From Bacillus sp. NTK071 (GTDB lineage: Bacteria > Bacillota > Bacilli > Bacillales > Guptibacillaceae): a stretch of 64,000 nt of DNA. Each line of letters opens with the position of its first letter. Position 1 is the stretch's first letter. The notes beneath the pieces are model-generated. The model worked only from the letters and a program-made list of their open reading frames with translations, did no database searches and was not told the DNA's origin. The stretch lies in assembly GCF_017303315.1 (NCBI RefSeq), contig NZ_JAFKOI010000014.1, positions 38,085-102,084 of the forward strand, written 5' to 3'. Shown piece by piece: positions 52,678 through 61,379 of the stretch. Both the position numbers and the translations under genes were made by a program.

Positions 52678-52723
52678 TATTAACGTGGTAGAGCAGTGGG
52701 GGTCAGGCCCGAGCCTGACCCCC
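52678..52723. repeat. Direct repeat flanking the sulfoquinovose operon, right copy
   Basis: The first 45 bases are identical to 41259-41303, in the same orientation, 11,419 bp away. The palindrome GGGGGTCAGG/CCTGACCCCC lies at 52698-52723. An ORF reading from here (GVRPEPDPHF) into the next gene is a repeat artefact. Confidence 0.9.
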
Positions 52724-52797
52724 ACTTTTATAACAACAGCTGTGCCAGCCATCCGTCTCATTACATAATATTAAAAATAAGTGAAATTAGGAGATGG

Positions 52798-53682
52798 ATG
52801 GTGGTTAGTGTGGCGGATAATGGGACGTTTCATGGGTTCAAAAAGGACGCGAATCATGTACTTTGGATTGAAAATTATGTAGGGAAAGCAAGAATGAAAG
52901 TGGCTTACAAAGTTAAATCTTTACTGCATTATGAGCAATCTCCTTTTCAGGAAATAAGTATCGTTGAGACAAAAGGATTTGGTAGAATGCTTGTTTTGGA
53001 TGGAATTCCGCAGGTGTCTACAAAGGAAGGTTTTATATACAACGAAATGATTAGTCATATACCGATCGTGACACACCCGAATCCAAAGAACATTGGAATG
53101 ATTGGAGGAGGAGATTGTGGCCACGTCCGGGAGGCGATGAAATATAAAAGTATCGAAAAAATTGATGTTGTTGAAATTGACGAGAGGGTTACATCTGTTT
53201 GTAGAAAATGGTTAACATCTGAGGAAGCCTTTAAGACAGATAAACACTTCAATATGATCCATCAAGATGGGTATGAATGGATTCAAAGGCAAAAGAAATC
53301 ATACGATGTTCTCATGATTGATCGACCTGATCCTGTTGGGCCAGGTAAAAAGCTATTTAGCTCAGATTTCTATCAATATGTTTATGATGCACTATCCGAA
53401 GACGGAGTAGTGACGTTCCAATCGGGTTCTCCATTCTATAACACATCCATACTTGAGAAAACTGGACAGCAGTTAAAGAACCTATTTCCTATTGTTCGGA
53501 CATATATCGTCTCTATTCCTCTATTCCCTTGTGGAATATGGAGCTTTACCATGGCTTCCAAAAAAGCAGACCCCTTGCAGGCTGATTTATCGAAATTAAT
53601 GGATAAGGATACCAACTATATTAATTCAGAAATTTTTCTTTCTTCCTTCACACTGCCGAACTATATTAGAAATATGCTCTAG
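52798..53682 (+). CDS. Spermidine synthase-like aminopropyltransferase
   Basis: This 294-residue protein is homologous to SpeE: LLHYEQSPFQEISIVETKGFG, MLVLDGIPQVSTKEGFIYNE and HPNPKNIGMIGGGDCGHVREAM. The catalytic block reads VLMIDRPDPVGPG, keeping the Asp and PxGP but with Arg-Pro where spermidine synthases have Ser-Ser or Ser-Thr, and GGGDCG replaces GGGDGG. It should transfer aminopropyl from decarboxylated SAM to an amine, perhaps not putrescine. ATG 52798 follows AGGAG. It lies before the divergent amidohydrolase and the amidoligase genes, suggesting that it supplies an unusual polyamine. A terminator follows. Confidence 0.82.
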   Translation: MVVSVADNGTFHGFKKDANHVLWIENYVGKARMKVAYKVKSLLHYEQSPFQEISIVETKGFGRMLVLDGIPQVSTKEGFIYNEMISHIPIVTHPNPKNIGMIGGGDCGHVREAMKYKSIEKIDVVEIDERVTSVCRKWLTSEEAFKTDKHFNMIHQDGYEWIQRQKKSYDVLMIDRPDPVGPGKKLFSSDFYQYVYDALSEDGVVTFQSGSPFYNTSILEKTGQQLKNLFPIVRTYIVSIPLFPCGIWSFTMASKKADPLQADLSKLMDKDTNYINSEIFLSSFTLPNYIRNML

Positions 53683-53705
53683 CTAAACGAAGGTCATGTT
53701 TTTGG

Positions 53706-53734
53706 AGAATGGAGGAACATTTCTCCATTCTTTG
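53706..53734 (+). terminator. Terminator of the spermidine synthase-like gene
   Basis: AGAATGGAG and CTCCATTCT form a 9-bp stem followed by TTGTTCGTT. Confidence 0.7.
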
Positions 53735-53762
53735 TTCGTTGCCATGGTCGATCTCAAATCCA

Positions 53763-54446
53763 TCATTTTAAATCTACTACAAACTTCGATTGAAATTCAT
53801 TTATTAAGTTGGAAAAGACTTGATTGATTTTAGAACGATGCTTTTTACGAAGCGTTCGTGATAGTTCTATTTGAAATGAATGAAAATTTTCCTTGTACCC
53901 GTTGTATTCCTCTCCATCACCAACTCGATGAAGGTGAATCGATTTATCCCCAATGAATTTATTGTCAAAAATGACTGTAGCATGAGGGAGAATGCTCTGG
54001 ATATTCTCCGTAAGCATTTCTGTAAACCAATTCTTAACATCTTCTGAACACGATTTTCCTCGTAATGTGCCTACTTCAATGGCAAGCGGACCATAATGGG
54101 AATCCTTCATACCATGAAATGAAAGATGCAAGTATGGAACGGTAAGTCGATTCGTTTCCTCTTCATATATCCCTAAATGAGTCACAATCTCTTGGATTGA
54201 TTTCCGATATTCCGTTACCGCCGCTAGGTTATCCATGGTAGGTGATCGGTTAAGGTCAATAACAGTTCTTGAAACAGTGCTAATAATACCAGCGCACCCG
54301 GTTTTTTGGATTAAACTCTTTACAAGTAAGTCGGTATAAAGATCAGCGGATGGAGGTGTCGCATGTAAAGCTTCCACATGGCAACACAAATATCCCTTTC
54401 CGTGGTTATACTTCACATAATTTTTTTTGATAAACTGCACTGCCAT
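53763..54446 (-). CDS. N-formylglutamate amidohydrolase-like protein
   Basis: This 227-residue protein contains STVSRTVIDLNRSPTMDN, the strongest signature of the N-formylglutamate amidohydrolase (FGase) family, and LHLSFHGMKDSHYGPLAIEV, similar to the family's metal-site His region. CCHVEALHATPPSADLYTDLL would correspond to the first His block. FGases cleave N-acyl groups from glutamate-like substrates with a zinc-type centre. AAAGGAGT sets the ATG at 54446; the extension to 54563 has no site. It diverges from the amidoligase gene and so may share its control. A role in trimming or releasing an acyl/amide product of that cluster is inferred. Confidence 0.7.
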   Translation of the reverse strand: MAVQFIKKNYVKYNHGKGYLCCHVEALHATPPSADLYTDLLVKSLIQKTGCAGIISTVSRTVIDLNRSPTMDNLAAVTEYRKSIQEIVTHLGIYEEETNRLTVPYLHLSFHGMKDSHYGPLAIEVGTLRGKSCSEDVKNWFTEMLTENIQSILPHATVIFDNKFIGDKSIHLHRVGDGEEYNGYKENFHSFQIELSRTLRKKHRSKINQVFSNLINEFQSKFVVDLK

Positions 54447-54688
54447 TAGAAAGACTCCTTTATTTTTGAGAAGTGGTTTATTACTAAAACATGCAAAGTA
54501 AATCAAATTTGTGAAAGGGCTAATCAGGTGTATCTCATTGCTTTTTACTCTTTGGCGTTTCATACACGTCCATCATTAATATACAGATGTACAGGAACAA
54601 TGTAATGAAATCTCAATATATTAATTCCGATACGACTTTTGTAGGGGTAGGTGGAAAGCGGAATTTCCACAATGGAGGGTTATCATAC

Positions 54689-57295
54689 ATGGACCTGTTA
54701 AGAGAACAATTTAGCATTATTTCGGATAAAGAATTGATGCTTCAAACACTAGCGCTAAACAACATAAGATCTGTTGAATTAGTGGATCCAAAAACGTGCA
54801 CGTATCCAATTGTTGGTCGTAAATATGGTCACTATCAGGGAAGGGACATTTCGATCATTCATACTCAGTCTGAGGCCATTGAAGAAGGATATGACTTTTT
54901 CACGAAAGTATGCATCGTTGAGAAAGAATATCTCTTTCATATTCAAAGTCTTTCGGTGGAGAACGTTTCCGTGATTGAGGAGGATGAAGTCATTTACAGT
55001 GATTTACCTATTAGGACGCAGGCTTATGGGTGGGTATCAAAGCGAGTAGAACTTAATACCGTTCCTACGGAGTGGATCAAAACTGCAACACGTGCCCTTT
55101 ATGTAGTAGGACTACAACAAGGCATCGTTAAAATTGGCGTACTACCTAACGAATCACACATTGTATTGGACATAAATGAATCCAAGAATTTGAAACTAGA
55201 TCCAGTTACAAAAGTGGTAAGCCCATTCACAATCGGTGCAGATATTGAGTTCATGTTGAGCTGCGATAATGAATTACTACCAGCTTCGACTTTCTTTCCA
55301 ATTCAAGGATCAGTTGGCTGTGACGAGAGGCAGATTGAGAAAGATAGTGGTCAGTATGCTCTAGCTGAACTTAGACCAATAGAAGCTGAATCACCTCACG
55401 AAGTCTTTCAAAATATGAAAGCTCTTATTCAAAAAGCCTCCGAACTTGTCCCTTACGAAAACGTAGCATTTCGAGCAGGGAGCATGCCGTTTGTGGGTTA
55501 TCAATGTGGAGGGCATTTGCATTTTGGAATTCCATGTTCTGTATCTCTGTTAAAGGCTCTAGATCAGTATCTCGCCATTCCGATTGCTATGATTGAGAAT
55601 TCTAGAACAGCAAAAAGAAGAAGGAGAACCAACCATGGAGGGCTAGGTCGCTATCGCGTGAAGCCGTATGGAATGGAGTATTTATCGCTGAGCTCATGGG
55701 TAATCGATCCAACCCTATCGTTATCTATTCTGTGCCTAGCGAAGCTTGTGGGGAATCACCATCATGAGTTGAACGACGACTATGTTTTTCATCCCGTTAT
55801 TCAGAGGGCTTACTATAACGGAAACTATCCTGTTCTTAAACAACTATGGCCGCATGTTAAGAAAACAATTCAAAATACATCCACTTACGCTCAGTATCAG
55901 AAAGAATTGATGGTGTTATTTGAAGCGATTGAACGTGGATGTCCAATTGAAGAAGAGTGCGACTTTCGCGTGAACTGGGGTGTAGAGAAAACAACGAAAC
56001 GATATGAACAAGGAGCAATCATTCAAATCCCGAAAAAGTTAAGAATAAAGTATCACCTTAAAGAAGGGGATGCGACACACGTTCGAGCGGGGATTAATCT
56101 TGTGTCAGCAACCATTAAACCATACCCTTTTGCATTTCAGAACTCAGATAAGGTTCATCTTTCAAAAGCATTACGAGACCAACTCTCTTTGCCTGAAGGC
56201 TGGTGTCCAACGCTTTTCTCTTCAGATGGTGTTTTGACACTTGGTCCAATTATTGGAATTCTTGCAAATAGACCGTTTGAAAGACAAACGACCTATTTTC
56301 AACATTTGTTCCATTTAGCAAAGGCAAAACAGATGCTCCTTTATGCATTTGAACCAGATGATATTGATTGGGTTCAAATGACTATTAAAGGTACCTCAAT
56401 TGATGGAGAAGGTGTTTTTCCTTTTCCTGCTGTCATCTATGATCGTTATTTGCGTATTCGTGATAGAAGTCAGGATATTAAAGATGTACGATTTAAATTT
56501 CAATTCACTTACAAAATTCCATTTATCAATTCTCCCTCTCTCTTTAAATTGACAGGAGACAAATGGAAGTCTCATCAATTACTTTCAAGTCACTATGGTA
56601 AACATTTACCCGAGACAAAATTACTAAAGACTCCTGATACTTTAATTAACATGCTAAATAAACACGGGGAAGTATTTGTGAAACCGGTAAGTGGATCTTT
56701 AAGTATGGGAATTAATCGAATTCTGCGTAAGCCAACGAACATCATCATGACAGATTTACAACGAAATACACGCCAAGATTTCACCACTATTGAGGAATTA
56801 CTGGAGTACATGACCCCTCATATGAAACAAACGAACTATATCGTACAAGAAGGCATTCGGCGCAAACAATACAACGGTAAAAATGTTGAAATACGTGTTT
56901 ATATGCAAAAAGGAATTAAGAATTGCTGGTTAAGAACAGGTATGGTAGCTCGTCTATCAAACGACGATGTGCTAACGGAAGAGTCTGAAATCAACATGAG
57001 GGTCAGCAAAGTGCTCCTTCATCTCTATCCAGATAGTACAGAGAGAACATCTGTATCTAAACAAATTGGGAAGCTTGCAGGGCGAATTGTTGAAACCGTT
57101 CAGGATGAAGTAGGCCCCTTTGGAGAAATCGCTGTTGATCTATGTATTGATCAGTACGACTCAATCAAACTATTAGAAATTAATGCAAAACCGGATAATT
57201 TATTCTCACAGATCAGAGCTTATAAATTGCGGAATTTAGCAGGGCATCGTCTTTTAAACTATGCAAGCATATTAGCAGGTTACGATGGGTTATGA
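54689..57295 (+). CDS. Fusion of glutamine-synthetase-fold COOH-NH2 ligase and YheC/D-type ATP-grasp ligase
   Basis: This protein has 868 residues from the ATG at 54689, which follows GGAGGG; an in-frame start at 54587 or 54605 has a weak site. Residues about 185-390 look like a phage-type amidoligase of glutamine synthetase fold (IGADIEFMLSCDNELLPA, ALAELRPIEAES, QCGGHLHFGIP, TNHGGLGRYRVKPYG). The last 300 residues match the ATP-grasp domain of the spore-associated YheC/YheD proteins: GEVFVKPVSGSLSMGINRI, VQEGIRRKQYNGKNVEIRVY and KLLEINAKPDN. Both domains form amide bonds with ATP. It heads the operon with the MurF-like ligase and AEP genes. Confidence 0.8.
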   Translation: MDLLREQFSIISDKELMLQTLALNNIRSVELVDPKTCTYPIVGRKYGHYQGRDISIIHTQSEAIEEGYDFFTKVCIVEKEYLFHIQSLSVENVSVIEEDEVIYSDLPIRTQAYGWVSKRVELNTVPTEWIKTATRALYVVGLQQGIVKIGVLPNESHIVLDINESKNLKLDPVTKVVSPFTIGADIEFMLSCDNELLPASTFFPIQGSVGCDERQIEKDSGQYALAELRPIEAESPHEVFQNMKALIQKASELVPYENVAFRAGSMPFVGYQCGGHLHFGIPCSVSLLKALDQYLAIPIAMIENSRTAKRRRRTNHGGLGRYRVKPYGMEYLSLSSWVIDPTLSLSILCLAKLVGNHHHELNDDYVFHPVIQRAYYNGNYPVLKQLWPHVKKTIQNTSTYAQYQKELMVLFEAIERGCPIEEECDFRVNWGVEKTTKRYEQGAIIQIPKKLRIKYHLKEGDATHVRAGINLVSATIKPYPFAFQNSDKVHLSKALRDQLSLPEGWCPTLFSSDGVLTLGPIIGILANRPFERQTTYFQHLFHLAKAKQMLLYAFEPDDIDWVQMTIKGTSIDGEGVFPFPAVIYDRYLRIRDRSQDIKDVRFKFQFTYKIPFINSPSLFKLTGDKWKSHQLLSSHYGKHLPETKLLKTPDTLINMLNKHGEVFVKPVSGSLSMGINRILRKPTNIIMTDLQRNTRQDFTTIEELLEYMTPHMKQTNYIVQEGIRRKQYNGKNVEIRVYMQKGIKNCWLRTGMVARLSNDDVLTEESEINMRVSKVLLHLYPDSTERTSVSKQIGKLAGRIVETVQDEVGPFGEIAVDLCIDQYDSIKLLEINAKPDNLFSQIRAYKLRNLAGHRLLNYASILAGYDGL

Positions 57296-57320
57296 ATAAA
57301 GAGATGGTAGGTGATGACAG

Positions 57321-58718
57321 GTGAGAAACCTAAGATTAAGCGAAATTTTAAAGCTTATTGACGGTCAGATTATCAAAGGTTCTGGAGATCCGATGATCCA
57401 CCACGTTGTAAATCGCACGAAGAAAGATGTTGATGATCATACCTTATTGTTCCATCTCGATCATGAGCGGATTAAGGGGAAATATTGGAGAGAACATGAG
57501 GTTGTGGTTGTTATAACGGATCGTCCAGACAAATGCATTGATTTAGGAGATAACATCATACTGATTCAAACTGATCAACTAAAGGATGATTATTGGAGAT
57601 TCGTTGAGTATTATCGGAGCCTTTTTGATTTTCCTATAATCGGAATCACAGGAACTTGTGGGAAAACGACAACGAAAGAAATGGTACGTCAAATTCTATT
57701 GGAAGATTTCAACGTGAAAGCGACCTGGATGAGTATGAATTCAATGTCGGTGAACCTTCGCTATTTAAACAAACTAGATGATGATACAGAAGTGGCGGTA
57801 TTTGAGATGCCTGTTGCATATCCAGGTTACTTACGAGTTGCCTGTAGGTACTTTAAACCCCAAATACGTGTTTTGTTAAATGTAGGAGTGCATCATTTAG
57901 CTGATTGCGATACGCCAGAAGAGTACATGAAAGCAAAAGGTGAAATTGTTGAAGGGTTAGATCCCGAAAAAGGAACACTGATACTCAATTCTGATGACGA
58001 GAATATACGTCAGGTCATTGATCTTAGTCTTTTTCCAAATGCCGTCCATATCGGTATGAACGAAACCTGTCACTTCCGTGCAATTAATGCTCACTATGAT
58101 ACAGGTGGAATGGCGTTCACGCTCGTTCACGAAGGAAATAGCTATGATGCATTCGTACCTGGATACGGAGAACATAATGTCTACAATGCCCTTGCAGCAA
58201 TCGCTGCAGTGTCTTCAGTTGGCGTTGATATTCCGACCGCGCTTAAACGACTCGCTTCGTATAAGCAAGTGAAAGAGCATCTTGAGTTTAAAGAAGGAGC
58301 GAATGGATCGACCATTATTGACGACACATGGAATTCTGCACCTCTTTCAATGGCGACAGCTCTCGAGGTTCTTTCAGCCGTTACAGTAGGAAAGAAATCG
58401 GTAGGTCTATTAGGGTATATGCCTCAGTTAGGTAAGAGCAAGTATGCCACAGAACAATATGAACAAATGGGGCAAAAGGCAGCCGAGGCGAACATTGATA
58501 TGTTGATCATTGTTGGAGAGAGAGCAGAAGAGATCGGTCATGCAGCACTAAAAGCAGGAATGGAGCAAGAAAAGGTTCACTTTTGTGAAACGGGCGATGA
58601 GGTATATAACGTATTGCAACCTCATTTGAATCAAGATACCACCATTTTGCTGAAAGTCACTCACCGTGTTATGAAACAACCGTCTTTTAAAGCGTTGAGA
58701 AATAAGCTCATCCTGTAG
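57321..58718 (+). CDS. Mur ligase family protein (MurF-like)
   Basis: This 465-residue amide ligase has an N-terminal MurF-like substrate domain, then the ATP loop GITGTCGKTTTKEM (residues 108-121), LNVGVHHLADCDTPEEYMKAKGEI with the metal Glu, and GEHNVYNALAAIAAV. VKEHLEFKEGANGSTIIDDTWNSAP near 330 starts the C-terminal domain. MurF joins D-Ala-D-Ala to UDP-MurNAc-tripeptide. Here NSMSVNLRYL replaces the usual N-K-N-E of MurF, so a different substrate is likely. The start is GTG 57321. It lies 25 bp after the amidoligase and 24 bp before the PEP mutase, so it belongs to the same product. Confidence 0.85.
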   Translation: MRNLRLSEILKLIDGQIIKGSGDPMIHHVVNRTKKDVDDHTLLFHLDHERIKGKYWREHEVVVVITDRPDKCIDLGDNIILIQTDQLKDDYWRFVEYYRSLFDFPIIGITGTCGKTTTKEMVRQILLEDFNVKATWMSMNSMSVNLRYLNKLDDDTEVAVFEMPVAYPGYLRVACRYFKPQIRVLLNVGVHHLADCDTPEEYMKAKGEIVEGLDPEKGTLILNSDDENIRQVIDLSLFPNAVHIGMNETCHFRAINAHYDTGGMAFTLVHEGNSYDAFVPGYGEHNVYNALAAIAAVSSVGVDIPTALKRLASYKQVKEHLEFKEGANGSTIIDDTWNSAPLSMATALEVLSAVTVGKKSVGLLGYMPQLGKSKYATEQYEQMGQKAAEANIDMLIIVGERAEEIGHAALKAGMEQEKVHFCETGDEVYNVLQPHLNQDTTILLKVTHRVMKQPSFKALRNKLIL

Positions 58719-58742
58719 GGAGTTCAGATAGAGGTGACCGAT

Positions 58743-60245
58743 ATGAGAAAAACAAAACAACTTAGAAACATCATAACAAGTAGTTCGTTAGAATACATCA
58801 TGGAAGCCCACCATGCTCTTTCCGCTAAAATCGTAGAAGAAGCAGGTTTCAAGGGAATTTGGGGCAGTGGTTTATCAATCTCTGCATCATTAGGGGTTAG
58901 AGACAATAATGAGGCATCGTGGACACAGATATTGGATGTATTAGAATTTATGAGTGATGCTACTTCCATTCCAATTCTACTTGATGGTGATACGGGGTAT
59001 GGAAATTTTAATAATGCCAGAAGACTTGTGAAGAAGTTAGAGCAGCGTGACATAGCTGGCGTTTGCATTGAAGATAAAGTTTTCCCAAAGACGAATTCTT
59101 TTATTAAAGGTGAAGCGCAACCGCTTGCCTGTATCGATGAATTCTGTGGAAAAATAAAAGCAATGAAAGATACTCAAAAAGACGATGATTTTGTTGTTGT
59201 ATCGCGAATTGAAGCGTTGATTGCGGGGTGGGGACTTCAGGAAGCTCTTAAACGTGCTGAAGCTTATAGAGTAGCGGGAAGTGATGCGATTCTCATGCAT
59301 AGTAAGCGGTCGGATAGTCTTGAGATTGAAGCATTTATGAAAGAGTGGGATGATCGACTACCGGTTGTCATTGTACCAACCAAATATTACTCAGTACCGA
59401 CTCAACGCTTCAGAGATTTAGGCGTTAGTTTGGCGATATGGGCTAATCATAATCTACGGGCTTCGATTAAAGCCATGCAAGAAACGTCTAACCAAATATA
59501 TGTTGAAGAAAGTCTTGCCAATGTAGAGGCAAACGTCACATCTGTGGATGAAATCTTTCAACTTCAAGGAGCAGTTGAGCTTGCTCGAGCTGAAGGGAAA
59601 TATTTAAATGCTTCTAGTGCAAACATAAATTCAATCATCGTTATGAAAAGCTCAGCAGATCAAGATGCCTTAATAGACCAAGTAGCACAACTTAAATCTC
59701 ACAACATACATCATGTTTCTGTCATTGGGCCAACGGGTCAAAACTTAGACGGTGCTACTCAGCATGCAGAGCTATCAGTGCTTCATCGTGCAATGGACCA
59801 AATCGCAGGTAACCTGATTATAAGTCAGAGTGACTTGATGTATAAGCCTCACGTTCTGACTGAGCTACAAGCAAATGAGAACGACATTGCTATTGTTGTT
59901 GATGTGGATAGTGATTCAAGCAAAGAGTCAGGTTACTTTGTTAAAGCTGAGCTTCCATATTCTCGTGAACTATATAATCAGTCTGTGAATCTGGTTGAAG
60001 TTGTTACGAGTTTAAGTGAAGACCATAATCATGGAGAGTTTTTTGGGTTATGGAAAGTGAGTGAAAAAGGAGCGGAGATTGTAAGGAATTCTCTTGAACG
60101 TTTAGCAATAAGAGATGATTTTAATCAACTTACTCTTGCAGATCTTCTAAATCATGTTAAAAGCACTCATTCAATAGCTGTTACCTATATCAATGGTTCA
60201 TGGGTAGACCGAGAAACCTATTTAACCATTCGGGATAAGGGGTGA
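58743..60245 (+). CDS. aepX: Phosphoenolpyruvate phosphomutase with C-terminal nucleotidyltransferase-like domain
   Basis: Residues 1-290 form a PEP mutase: [21 protein letters not shown] near 80 has the metal Asp, and [11 protein letters not shown] near 112-122 is the loop that separates PEP mutase from isocitrate-lyase relatives. It makes the C-P bond of phosphonopyruvate. Residues about 300-500 resemble a sugar-nucleotidyltransferase domain ([38 protein letters not shown]) but lack the usual G-x-G-x-R loop, so it is probably inactive or regulatory. The total of 500 residues is longer than simple PEP mutases. ATG 58743 lies 6 nt after GAGGTG. It is followed after 6 bp by the decarboxylase gene. 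Confidence 0.93.
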   Translation: MRKTKQLRNIITSSSLEYIMEAHHALSAKIVEEAGFKGIWGSGLSISASLGVRDNNEASWTQILDVLEFMSDATSIPILLDGDTGYGNFNNARRLVKKLEQRDIAGVCIEDKVFPKTNSFIKGEAQPLACIDEFCGKIKAMKDTQKDDDFVVVSRIEALIAGWGLQEALKRAEAYRVAGSDAILMHSKRSDSLEIEAFMKEWDDRLPVVIVPTKYYSVPTQRFRDLGVSLAIWANHNLRASIKAMQETSNQIYVEESLANVEANVTSVDEIFQLQGAVELARAEGKYLNASSANINSIIVMKSSADQDALIDQVAQLKSHNIHHVSVIGPTGQNLDGATQHAELSVLHRAMDQIAGNLIISQSDLMYKPHVLTELQANENDIAIVVDVDSDSSKESGYFVKAELPYSRELYNQSVNLVEVVTSLSEDHNHGEFFGLWKVSEKGAEIVRNSLERLAIRDDFNQLTLADLLNHVKSTHSIAVTYINGSWVDRETYLTIRDKG

Positions 60246-60251
60246 ATAGAT

Positions 60252-61379
60252 ATGATTCCACTTCCTGAGTTTGGTACCGAATTAAAAAATCTTGGGTTTG
60301 ATTTCTATAGTGGTGTTCCCTGTTCTTATTTAAAGCATTTTATTAATTTCGCGATTAATGAATGTGAGTACGTAGCCGCTACGAATGAAGGCGAAGCTGT
60401 AGCGATCGCAGCAGGAGCTACAATAGGCCAAAAGAAATCAGTTGTATTAATGCAAAATTCAGGCTTAACGAATGCAGTCTCTCCACTCGTCTCGCTTATT
60501 CAACCATTTAGAATTCCGATTCTAGGGTTTGTTAGTTTGCGAGGAGAACCTGGTGTACCAGATGAACCACAACATGAATTAATGGGAGAAATTACGCCTA
60601 AGACCCTTGATCTTCTAATGATTGATTGGGCATACCTATCAACTAATCTAGAAGAAGCGAAGCAGCAATTGCATCGAGCTAATGAAAAGATTGAGCGGAA
60701 TGAACCATACTTTTTTATCGTGAGAAAAGGAACCTTTGAACCTATTGGTCTTCAAGCTCAAGAGACCAAAAAAACCACTTCTTTCGCTAGTCCTCAAAGT
60801 CGTGAAGACCAGCTTCCAACGAGATATGATGTTTTACATGAGATCAACTCATTAAAAGACGATCATACACTTCAGTTAGCTACGACAGGAAAAACGGGAA
60901 GAGAGCTTTATGATCTTGAAGACGCCCCGAACAATCTCTATATGGTTGGATCGATGGGATGTATTAGCTCGATAGGCTTAGGTCTTGCGCTTGCGAGAAG
61001 GGAGAAATCAGTTATCGCTATTGATGGGGACGGTGCCTTACTAATGAGGCTCGGTAATCTCCCTACAAATGGCTATTGGTCTCCACCAAATTTGCTTCAC
61101 ATCCTTCTCGACAATAACATGCATGACTCAACTGGGGGACAGCAGACCGTTTCAGCGAACGTTGATTTTGTGGAAGTTGCATCAGCTTGCGGGTATAACA
61201 GATCAATTTATGTTCACACTCTGGCAGAGTTAAAGGAGTGTATTGAAAACTGGAAACAATATCAAGAATTAACTTTTTTATATATGCGGATTGCAGGCGG
61301 AAGCAAGGCATCTCTTGGACGTCCAACACTAAAGCCCTATGAAGTTAAAGAAAGATTGCAGGTGTTTTTAGGTGATTAA
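60252..61379 (+). CDS. aepY: Phosphonopyruvate decarboxylase
   Basis: This 375-residue thiamin-diphosphate enzyme turns phosphonopyruvate into phosphonoacetaldehyde, pulling the unfavourable PEP mutase step. YSGVPCSYLKHFINF starts the N-terminal domain and ATNEGEAVAIAAGATIG carries the cofactor-activating Glu near 51. The diphosphate motif GDGALLMRLGN ... LDNNMHDSTGGQQT is near residues 260-300. Length and motifs match bacterial AepY/Ppd. It begins 6 bp after aepX and overlaps the next gene by 8 bp, giving a tightly coupled AEP pathway. Confidence 0.95.
   Translation: MIPLPEFGTELKNLGFDFYSGVPCSYLKHFINFAINECEYVAATNEGEAVAIAAGATIGQKKSVVLMQNSGLTNAVSPLVSLIQPFRIPILGFVSLRGEPGVPDEPQHELMGEITPKTLDLLMIDWAYLSTNLEEAKQQLHRANEKIERNEPYFFIVRKGTFEPIGLQAQETKKTTSFASPQSREDQLPTRYDVLHEINSLKDDHTLQLATTGKTGRELYDLEDAPNNLYMVGSMGCISSIGLGLALARREKSVIAIDGDGALLMRLGNLPTNGYWSPPNLLHILLDNNMHDSTGGQQTVSANVDFVEVASACGYNRSIYVHTLAELKECIENWKQYQELTFLYMRIAGGSKASLGRPTLKPYEVKERLQVFLGD

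Noticed and set aside
52696..52797. N-terminal extension of the spermidine synthase-like gene
   Set aside because: The extra residues (GVRPEPDPHF) are encoded by the palindromic repeat; AGGAG before 52798 gives a better start.
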